From positions 1 through 5,107 of the forward strand of contig MWEV01000282.1 of NCBI GenBank assembly GCA_002071245.1: a stretch of 5,107 nt of DNA, given 5' to 3'. Position numbers and translations under genes: made by a program. The notes under the pieces were generated by a model. The model worked only from the letters and a program-made list of their open reading frames with translations, searched no databases and had not been told where the DNA came from. Shown here one piece after another: positions 1 to 4,166 of this stretch. The DNA comes from Deltaproteobacteria bacterium ADurb.Bin026 (GTDB lineage Bacteria; Desulfobacterota; Syntrophorhabdia; Syntrophorhabdales; Syntrophorhabdaceae). Numbering within the stretch: the first letter of the stretch is position 1; every line of letters begins with the position of its first letter.

Positions 1-1
1 T

Positions 2-436
2 GAATATTTTCCTGAGTTGAAGAACGCAAAGATTAAGGCTTTGTTTGACATTAAAAAGAGGAAATCGGGTGGTATGCTGGTGCTTGCACGTATAATGAAA
101 ACAAACGACCTGCTCCGGCATTTGACCATAGATGAGGCAGAAGCCATCGAAGGATACGATTACATTATAGCGCTTGACAAGACATGCTGGGAAAATATCA
201 TAAGGGATGATAAAGTCAGAATCTTGAGACACGAATTGAGGCACGCCTATTTCGATATTGAATCAGAGGACAATCCTTACAGACTACAAAACCACAGTAT
301 ATCGGATTTTTACGAAGAGGTTGAATTCAATAAAGATGACCCACGCTGGAGGGAGAGGCTTGCAGCGGTCGTAGAAGACATCTATGAACAGAAAAAAGAG
401 GCAAGACAGGACAAAAATAAGAAAAAGAGGGAATAG
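2..436 (+). CDS. Putative metallopeptidase, phage-metallopeptidase-like (5' end cut off by window)
   Basis: The reading frame is open from base 2, so the true start lies before the window. A TTG at 17 could serve as a start, but the residues before it (EYFPE) continue a pattern typical of the family ('FPEL-NAKI-LF') and no ribosome site precedes it. The zinc-binding motif HELRH (HExxH form) is at 230-244. It follows a predicted beta strand (YDYIIALDKTCW), in the arrangement of the small 'putative phage metallopeptidase' family: hydrophobic strand with acidic/Trp end, then a helix carrying HExxH. After the motif comes an acidic stretch (FDIESEDNP), then a conserved-looking DFYEEVEF segment, and the protein ends in a highly charged Lys/Arg tail. 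No signal peptide or membrane segment is visible in the part present, so it is probably cytoplasmic. The family occurs in phages, mobile elements and bacterial chromosomes; its substrate is unknown to me. No phage gene is visible beside it. Assignment rests on motif and layout only. Confidence 0.72.
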   Translation, partial: EYFPELKNAKIKALFDIKKRKSGGMLVLARIMKTNDLLRHLTIDEAEAIEGYDYIIALDKTCWENIIRDDKVRILRHELRHAYFDIESEDNPYRLQNHSISDFYEEVEFNKDDPRWRERLAAVVEDIYEQKKEARQDKNKKKRE

Positions 437-500
437 CGCAACAAGCAACCGACTGGAATATAAACGGACGATGAATGAGATTCGATAGTAAATATTTTGA

Positions 501-529
501 TTGTTCCTAAAATATTTTAATGGTATTAT
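501..529 (+). promoter_or_regulatory. Candidate extended -10 promoter before the 65-codon ORF
   Basis: A -10 box TATTAT (524-529) is preceded by TG at 521-522 (extended -10). A weak -35, TTGTTC (501-506), lies 17 nt upstream; a second candidate, TTGATT (497-502), would give a 21-nt gap. Transcription would begin near 536, which is the A of the following ATG, so the transcript could be leaderless. The surroundings are very AT-rich, which raises the chance of a random match. Confidence 0.4.
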
Positions 530-535
530 TACAAT

Positions 536-733
536 ATGACTGATAAAGAAAATGCAAATACGTATGAAGGTTCAGTTGAAAAGATAAAAACCCCAGAAAA
601 TGTAGTTATTGTGAATCCCGATAAACCACTTTATGGAGTGGAGTATCTCTGTGAGTATCTAAGCGAGCTTCCTGAGCTTTTCCCTGATGGTCAAGGGCTG
701 GATAGTTCACTTTCGCGTGCCAAGCAAAAATAG
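536..733 (+). CDS. Small hypothetical protein, 65 aa
   Basis: I do not recognise this protein. It starts at ATG 536 and stops at TAG 731-733. It is hydrophilic, rich in Glu, Asp, Ser and Lys, with a central segment (VVIVNPDKPLYGVEYL) that could form a strand and helix. It has no Cys pair, signal peptide or membrane segment. Codon choice looks like that of the neighbouring genes, which slightly favours a real gene. There is no Shine-Dalgarno sequence before the ATG. The only promoter-like element sits so close that the ATG would be at or near the transcript 5' end, so translation might be leaderless. It has its own intergenic gaps on both sides and is not obviously in an operon with either neighbour. 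It could be a real small gene, the remnant of a larger one, or a chance ORF. An opposite-strand ORF over 606-809 looks like a shadow. Confidence 0.4.
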   Translation: MTDKENANTYEGSVEKIKTPENVVIVNPDKPLYGVEYLCEYLSELPELFPDGQGLDSSLSRAKQK

Positions 734-793
734 GAAATACCTTTGCAACAAGACATGTTTGTTTGAACCATATTTTATGGTTGGGTATTTTTG
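725..793 (+). other. Highly self-complementary intergenic region, terminator-like or structured RNA
   Basis: Several inverted repeats nest here. AACCATA (766-772) pairs perfectly with TATGGTT (776-782) around a TTT loop. AACAA (747-751) pairs with TTGTT (759-763). Outside both, AAATACC (735-741) pairs with GGTATTT (784-790), giving a possible three-way junction. An alternative outer helix, CAAAAATA (725-732) with TATTTTTG (786-793), competes for the same 3' arm. The element begins in the last codons of the 65-codon ORF and ends about 50 nt before the flavin reductase gene. The simplest role is a weak terminator for the upstream ORF (hairpin, then GGGTATTTTTG), but the U run is short and displaced from the hairpin. 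Confidence 0.4.
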
Positions 794-845
794 TGATTAG
801 TTTTTTCAATTTTAATGTTGGTTATTTTATTGCTGGAGGATAATC

Positions 846-1412
846 ATGAAAATTTCTTTAGGGGCTAAATCGGTTGTGTATCCTGCCCCAAGCTTTGTTG
901 TGGGTACATATGACAAGGATGGAAGACCTAATGTGGCTACTGCGGCCTGGTGCGGTATCTGCTGTTCAAAACCACCATGTATTGGGGTTTCTTTTAGAAA
1001 GGCCACATATACTTATGGGAATATTGTTGAGAAAAAGGCTTTTACCGTAAATGTACCTTCTGAGAGGTATGTGAAGGAGGTAGATTTTTTTGGTATTGCG
1101 TCAGGAAGAAAGGTAGATAAGTTTGCAAAGGCAGGCATGACACCTGTAAAGAGTACTTTTGTGGATGCTCCGTATATTGCTGAGTTTCCGTTTATGCTCG
1201 AATGTAAGCTTATTCACACTATTGAATTGGGACTTCATACACAATTCATCGGTGAAATCGTTGATGTGAAGGCGGATGAAGATATTGTAAATGCTGAAGG
1301 AAATATAGATATAGAGAAGGTAAAACCGATTATCCTAAGCCCGGGTCTTCTTAAATATTTCGGTATCGGTCAATATCTTGGAAAAACGTTTTCTATAGGC
1401 AAGGAGCTTTAA
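846..1412 (+). CDS. Flavin reductase family protein, flavoredoxin-like
   Basis: This 188-residue protein belongs to the FMN-binding split-barrel flavin reductase family and most resembles flavoredoxins of anaerobic sulfate reducers, which are about 190 residues long. Such proteins bind FMN and carry electrons or reduce flavins in the cytoplasm; the partner here is unknown. Family signs are the N-terminal SLGAKSVVYPAP and VVGTYDKDGRPNV strands (residues 4-30), the Cys-rich AAWCGICCSKPPC (33-45, Cys at 36, 39, 40 and 45), the FMN-phosphate-binding-type SFRKATYTYGNI (49-60), FTVNVPSE (66-73), DFFGIASGRKVDKF (80-93) and HTQFIGEIVDV (131-141). The start is set by a strong GGAGG at 835-839, six bases before the ATG. 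It is a single gene, convergent with the pan operon (30-nt gap), and has no visible redox partner next to it. Family is secure; physiological role is not. Confidence 0.9.
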   Translation: MKISLGAKSVVYPAPSFVVGTYDKDGRPNVATAAWCGICCSKPPCIGVSFRKATYTYGNIVEKKAFTVNVPSERYVKEVDFFGIASGRKVDKFAKAGMTPVKSTFVDAPYIAEFPFMLECKLIHTIELGLHTQFIGEIVDVKADEDIVNAEGNIDIEKVKPIILSPGLLKYFGIGQYLGKTFSIGKEL

Positions 1413-1442
1413 ATTAAAATCTCGGCTTATGGTATAGGTTTT

Positions 1443-1811
1443 TCAATTAACCAGCCAAAGTTGGTTTTTTGACCTGTTGTGTTCATCAACGTATACCTTT
1501 TTGGGTTCGAATGTTGCAAGTTCTTTCTCGTCATAGCTTGCATAGGTAGCTATAATGATGATATCGTTCTTCCTTGCCTTATGGGCTGCTGCCCCATTGA
1601 CACATATGATACCTGAGTTATTATCACCCTTAATAGCATATGTGGTGAATCTCTCACCGTTTGTAACGTTGTATATCTGAACCTGCTCATAAGGAATTAT
1701 GTCTGCCTGCTCCATAAGCGTCCCATCTATTGTTATACTGCCTTCGTAATGAAGATTGCTTTCAGTGACCCTTGCTCTGTGGATTTTTGATTTCATCATC
1801 GTTTTAAACAT
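1443..1811 (-). CDS. panD: Aspartate 1-decarboxylase precursor (PanD)
   Basis: PanD converts L-aspartate to beta-alanine, the amine half of pantothenate. It is made as an inactive pro-protein that cleaves itself between Gly24 and Ser25, turning Ser25 into the catalytic pyruvoyl group. Here HYEGS places Gly24-Ser25 exactly. Other family residues are also present: Lys9 and His11 (KIH), Tyr22, Arg54, Thr57-Tyr58 (TTYAI), and Asn72 in the VNGAAAH motif (71-77). The length of 122 aa is close to the 126 of E. coli. The start ATG at 1811 is preceded by GGAGG with 7 nt spacing, and this site lies within the last codons of panC. The panC stop TAA and the panD ATG are separated by two bases, so translation is probably coupled. 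Last gene of the panBCD operon. Its TGA stop is the only TGA terminating a complete gene in this window. Confidence 0.97.
   Translation of the reverse strand: MFKTMMKSKIHRARVTESNLHYEGSITIDGTLMEQADIIPYEQVQIYNVTNGERFTTYAIKGDNNSGIICVNGAAAHKARKNDIIIIATYASYDEKELATFEPKKVYVDEHNRSKNQLWLVN
1449..1470 (+). terminator. Possible weak intrinsic terminator for the flavin reductase gene
   Basis: AACCA (1449-1453) pairs with TGGTT (1462-1466) around an 8-nt loop and is followed by TTTT, making a run of six T at 1465-1470. The stem is only five pairs and lies inside the 3' end of panD, so it is weak evidence. I see no clear terminator for the converging pan transcript. Confidence 0.3.
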
Positions 1812-1813
1812 AA

Positions 1814-2665
1814 TTAAGCCTCCGTCAAAATAGTGTTGTCGATGAGCCTTGTCTTGCCTATCCGACAGGCAATGGCAAGGACTGCCTTTTTATCTTGTAT
1901 ATAATCAAGTTCTTTTAGAGTTTCAGCATCAGATATATTGATGTATTCGATATCGATACCGTCTCTGGAACTCAAAATCTTTTCTGCCTCTTTTCTGAGG
2001 GAGTTGGTATTTCTCTCTCCGCCCTTGAAGAGTTCTTCAACCCTTTTTATCGATGCGTATATGAGAAGGCCTTTTTCGCGTTCCTCCGGACTCAAATAGG
2101 TATTCCTGGAACTCATTGCAAGACCCCCGTCCTCCCTCACGGTGGGAAAGGACACTATTTCGATATCCATATTAAGGTCTCTGACCATTCTTTGAATGAT
2201 TATAAGTTGCTGGTAGTCTTTCTGTCCAAAAACTGCATAGTGCGGTTTTACAATGTTGAAAAGTTTCGTGACAATTGTGGTAACTCCAACAAAATGACCC
2301 TTGCGGGAAAGACCACAGAGGTGGTCTTCCAGTTCTCTAACCTGAACATATGTGAAATATTGGTCAGGATACATCTCTTTTTTGTCTGGGAAAAAGGTTA
2401 TATCGGTTTTTTCCTGGTCAAGAAGACGCTTATCCCTTTCGAAGTCGCGTGGATATTTGTCAATGTCCTCATTAGGACCGAACTGTGTGGGATTGACAAA
2501 TATGCTCACCACAACTATATCGCATAGCTCTCTTGCCTTTTTTACAAGTGCAAGGTGCCCTTCGTGGAGATAGCCCATAGTGGGAACGAAACCGATTGTT
2601 TTTCCTTCCAGACGCAGTCTTTCTGCTGTCATCTGCATCTCTTTTGCTGTCTCAATGATTTTCAT
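1814..2665 (-). CDS. panC: Pantothenate synthetase (pantoate--beta-alanine ligase, PanC)
   Basis: PanC joins pantoate (ultimately from the PanB product) with beta-alanine (from PanD), using ATP through a pantoyl-adenylate intermediate. At 283 residues it has the usual length. The nucleotidyltransferase HIGH-like motif is PTMGYLHEGH (28-37, His34 and His37). NPTQF (58-62) and GHFVGVTTIV (123-132) form the pantoate and ATP pocket, FGQKDYQQ (146-153) carries the conserved Lys-Asp, and the KMSKS-like loop is MSSRNTYLS (184-192). The C-terminal dimer or cap domain follows from about residue 195 (EYINISDAETL). The ATG at 2665 matches the conserved N-terminus of the family. No good Shine-Dalgarno is seen: a GAGGG lies about 20 nt upstream, too far, so expression may depend on coupling to panB, which ends 24 nt earlier. 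Middle gene of the leftward panBCD operon. Confidence 0.97.
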   Translation of the reverse strand: MKIIETAKEMQMTAERLRLEGKTIGFVPTMGYLHEGHLALVKKARELCDIVVVSIFVNPTQFGPNEDIDKYPRDFERDKRLLDQEKTDITFFPDKKEMYPDQYFTYVQVRELEDHLCGLSRKGHFVGVTTIVTKLFNIVKPHYAVFGQKDYQQLIIIQRMVRDLNMDIEIVSFPTVREDGGLAMSSRNTYLSPEEREKGLLIYASIKRVEELFKGGERNTNSLRKEAEKILSSRDGIDIEYINISDAETLKELDYIQDKKAVLAIACRIGKTRLIDNTILTEA

Positions 2666-2689
2666 TTTAATATCTTTTAAGCTATCCCT

Positions 2690-3475
2690 CTAATGGAATG
2701 AGTGGCTGTCATCAGGGAATTTCCCTTCCCTCACATCTTTTATATATTCTTTTATTGCCACATCTATCTCTGATCTCATGTTGAGATATGTTTTTACAAA
2801 CTTGGGTCTGAAGTCGCCGAGGAGGCCAAGCAGATCGTGAATTACAAGCACCTGCCCATCGCAATCAGGACCTGCGCCGATGCCTATAGTTGGAATGCTG
2901 ATGGTCTCTGTGATCTTTTTTGAGATGTTTCTCGGCACGCACTCAAGGACGATGGCAAAGGCGCCGGCATCTTCGACTGCTTTTGCGTCATCCATGAGCC
3001 GCTCTTCCTCCTTTTGAACCTTGTAGCCACCCATGCTATGCACCGATTGAGGTGTCAGCCCGATATGTCCCATTACAGGTATGTCAATATCAGTTATGGC
3101 CTTAATAACATCTTTCATTCTCTTGCCGCCCTCGAGTTTGACTGCCTCGGCACCGCTTTCCTTTATCATACGGCCAGCATTGCGTTTTGCCTGTTCAATA
3201 CTTTCCTGGTATGACATGAAAGGCATATCTATTACAACAAGCGCCTTTTTTGCACCCTTGACGACGGGCTTTGTATGGTGGATCATATCTTCTATGGTTA
3301 CGGGTATCGTGTTGGGATATCCAAGGAGAACCGAGCCTACGGAATCTCCCACAAGAATCATGTCGATCCCAGCATTGTCCATGATGTTTGCAAAAACAAA
3401 ATCATAAGCCGTTAACATGGTGAGTTTTTCCTTACCCTTTTGTGCCCTTATTGCTGGTACCGTGACCTTTTCCAT
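2690..3475 (-). CDS. panB: 3-methyl-2-oxobutanoate hydroxymethyltransferase (ketopantoate hydroxymethyltransferase, PanB)
   Basis: PanB adds a hydroxymethyl group from 5,10-methylene-tetrahydrofolate to 2-oxoisovalerate, making ketopantoate, the first committed step to pantothenate and CoA. The 261 residues match the usual length of about 263. Visible motifs are MLTAYD (20-25), LVGDSVG (41-47) with Mg-binding Asp44, VIDMPF (81-86) with Asp83, AVKLEGG (111-117) with Lys113, MGHIGLTPQSVHSMGGYKVQ (135-154), VLECVP (176-181) with catalytic Glu178, and IPTIGIGAG and CDGQVLVIHDLLG (194-217). The ATG at 3475 is preceded by AGGGGGC about 5 nt away. First gene of the operon; its ~98-nt leader holds a pan-motif hairpin and an intrinsic terminator, so expression is probably controlled by attenuation. 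No panE or ilvC is in view for the ketopantoate reduction step. Confidence 0.97.
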   Translation of the reverse strand: MEKVTVPAIRAQKGKEKLTMLTAYDFVFANIMDNAGIDMILVGDSVGSVLLGYPNTIPVTIEDMIHHTKPVVKGAKKALVVIDMPFMSYQESIEQAKRNAGRMIKESGAEAVKLEGGKRMKDVIKAITDIDIPVMGHIGLTPQSVHSMGGYKVQKEEERLMDDAKAVEDAGAFAIVLECVPRNISKKITETISIPTIGIGAGPDCDGQVLVIHDLLGLLGDFRPKFVKTYLNMRSEIDVAIKEYIKDVREGKFPDDSHSFH

Positions 3476-3485
3476 AAAGCCCCCT

Positions 3486-3520
3486 AAATAAAAAAGCCTT
3501 CCGAACTGAGTTCAGAAGGC
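3486..3520 (-). terminator. Intrinsic terminator in the panB leader (attenuator)
   Basis: On the minus strand GCCTTCTGAAC (3520-3510) pairs with GTTCGGAAGGC (3506-3496) around a TCA loop: 11 pairs including one U-G wobble. It is followed directly by TTTTTTATTT (3495-3486). This is a textbook intrinsic terminator, yet it ends only about 10 nt before the panB start codon and lies downstream of the panB promoter. It therefore stands in the leader rather than at the end of a gene, as in attenuation. On the plus strand the hairpin is followed by AATAATT, so it is oriented for minus-strand transcripts. Confidence 0.8.
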
Positions 3521-3539
3521 AATAATTCCATATCCTTCC
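3514..3539 (-). promoter_or_regulatory. Candidate antiterminator helix in the panB leader
   Basis: On the minus strand GGAAGG (3539-3534) can pair with CCTTCT (3519-3514), which is the 5' arm of the terminator: five Watson-Crick pairs plus one G-U, with a 14-nt loop. Forming it would break the terminator. Its own 5' bases (3539-3538) belong to the basal CGG of the pan-motif stem, so the pan hairpin and this helix compete. This is inferred from pairing alone. Confidence 0.4.
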
Positions 3540-3568
3540 GTCCCGGTCCAGATGCTGGATCCAAGCGG
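3538..3568 (-). ncRNA. pan-motif RNA (two-bulged-A stem-loop) in the panBCD leader
   Basis: Read on the minus strand, CCG (3568-3566) pairs with CGG (3540-3538). After one unpaired A on the 3' side (3541), CTT (3565-3563) pairs with GGG (3544-3542), including two U-G wobbles. GG (3562-3561) pairs with CC (3546-3545). After one unpaired A on the 5' side (3560), TCCAG (3559-3555) pairs with CTGGA (3551-3547) around a CAT loop. A single stem with two bulged adenosines, just upstream of pantothenate genes, is the defining description of the pan motif, known from Firmicutes, Chloroflexi and Deltaproteobacteria. Many known examples occur as tandem pairs; here I see one. Its ligand or binding protein is not known to me. 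The predicted transcript start is about 5 nt upstream. Confidence 0.75.
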
Positions 3569-3579
3569 TTTGTGCAGAT

Positions 3580-3608
3580 ATTGAAACAGAGATTATTTTG
3601 AATGTCAA
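3580..3608 (-). promoter_or_regulatory. Sigma-70 promoter for panBCD
   Basis: On the minus strand a perfect -35 TTGACA (3608-3603) is followed after 17 nt by -10 TTCAAT (3585-3580), which is preceded by TGT as in an extended -10. Transcription would start near 3573, giving a ~98-nt leader that contains the complete pan motif and terminator. The leader layout supports this choice over the TATAAT at 3630-3625. Confidence 0.7.
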
Positions 3609-3610
3609 CA

Positions 3611-3627
3611 AATATTTTTAAAATATT
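3611..3627. repeat. Perfect AT-rich dyad between the divergent promoters
   Basis: AATATTTT (3611-3618) and AAAATATT (3620-3627) form a perfect inverted repeat around one central base. It lies just upstream of the panB -35 and about 25 nt upstream of the archease -10, so a bound protein could affect both. The same octamer pair, with a 10-nt gap, occurs at 491-516 before the 65-codon ORF. Low complexity makes chance likely. Confidence 0.35.
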
Positions 3628-3649
3628 ATACCTAATTTATATTGTGCAA

Positions 3650-3658
3650 TGATATAAT
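3650..3658 (+). promoter_or_regulatory. Extended -10 promoter for archease-rtcB
   Basis: TGA followed by a perfect TATAAT (3653-3658) makes an ideal extended -10. No good -35 is found 16-18 nt upstream, as is common for extended -10 promoters. Transcription would start near 3665, leaving a leader of about 44 nt. I find no sigma-54 -24/-12 pair, unlike the RtcR/sigma-54 control known for E. coli rtcBA. Confidence 0.55.
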
Positions 3659-3660
3659 AA

Positions 3661-3673
3661 AAATCGACGATTT
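3661..3673. promoter_or_regulatory. Possible operator dyad at the archease-rtcB transcription start
   Basis: AAATCG (3661-3666) and CGATTT (3668-3673) form a perfect inverted repeat around a single A. It begins two bases after the -10 box and spans the predicted start, a classic repressor position. No regulator gene is in the window and no family is implied. Confidence 0.3.
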
Positions 3674-3708
3674 ATTCAAACAGGATTTCAATTTTAAAGC
3701 AGGTGAAC

Positions 3709-4137
3709 GTGAAACAAGACAGACAGAAACCAAACAAGTTTAGTATTATCGACCATGAGGCTGACATTGGATTGGAGATATACGGGAAATCAATGGAGGA
3801 GCTTTTTGCTAATGCAGTCGATGGATTATTTTCTTTAATCGTTGAAGCAAAGGATATAACACCTGAGAAGGGGAAAAGGTTTGACACAAATGCAAACGGT
3901 GAAACCCTTATAGCTTTTCTCAATGAACTACTGTATATGTGGGAAACAGAAGGTTTTATACCGGTTGATTTTTCATTAAAAATTGATGAAAAAAAACTCA
4001 CAGGTACGGTTATTGGTGGGATATTTGATCCTGGCAAACATACGGCGAAGCAAGAGGTCAAGGCGGTAACCTATCATGGATTTTCAATTACAGAAGGTGA
4101 GAGTGGCTTTGTAGCAAAGATTATTCTTGACGTATAA
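3709..4137 (+). CDS. Archease (RtcB activator protein)
   Basis: Archease speeds the guanylylation of RtcB and lets it turn over many times in RNA ligation. The N-terminal FSIIDHEADIGLEIYGKS (with the HxAD signature, in which the Asp is a metal ligand), the following MEELFANAVDGLFSLI helix, LIAFLNELLYMWETEGFIP, and the C-terminal VAKIILDV with its conserved penultimate Asp are all typical. Length is about 142 residues, normal for the family. GTG at 3709 is preferred because AGGTGA (3701-3706) gives a ribosome site with five bases between AGG and the start. GTG at 3703, two codons earlier, would overlap that site. There is no signal or membrane segment. rtcB follows after 29 nt on the same strand, so the two are almost certainly one operon, and the pairing independently supports both calls. 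Confidence 0.93.
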   Translation: MKQDRQKPNKFSIIDHEADIGLEIYGKSMEELFANAVDGLFSLIVEAKDITPEKGKRFDTNANGETLIAFLNELLYMWETEGFIPVDFSLKIDEKKLTGTVIGGIFDPGKHTAKQEVKAVTYHGFSITEGESGFVAKIILDV

Positions 4138-4166
4138 GAAAACCTTGTTCAAAACGTTAGTTAAAC

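Noticed and set aside
606..809. Minus-strand ORF of 67 codons overlapping the small plus-strand ORF
   Set aside because: No ribosome site, no recognisable motif, and it runs through the self-complementary stretch at 725-793; composition looks like an antisense shadow.
2192..3407. Plus-strand ORFs inside panC and panB
   Set aside because: They lie antisense to well-conserved enzyme genes and show no motifs or ribosome sites.
3625..3649. Alternative minus-strand promoter TTGCAC / TATAAT upstream of panB
   Set aside because: The gap between the boxes is only 13 nt; the TTGACA-17-TTCAAT pair downstream has correct spacing and starts the transcript just before the pan motif.
3601..3708. Sigma-54 promoter for rtcB, as in E. 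coli rtcBA
   Set aside because: No GG-N10-GC (-24/-12) arrangement is seen on the plus strand here, and no rtcR gene is in the window.
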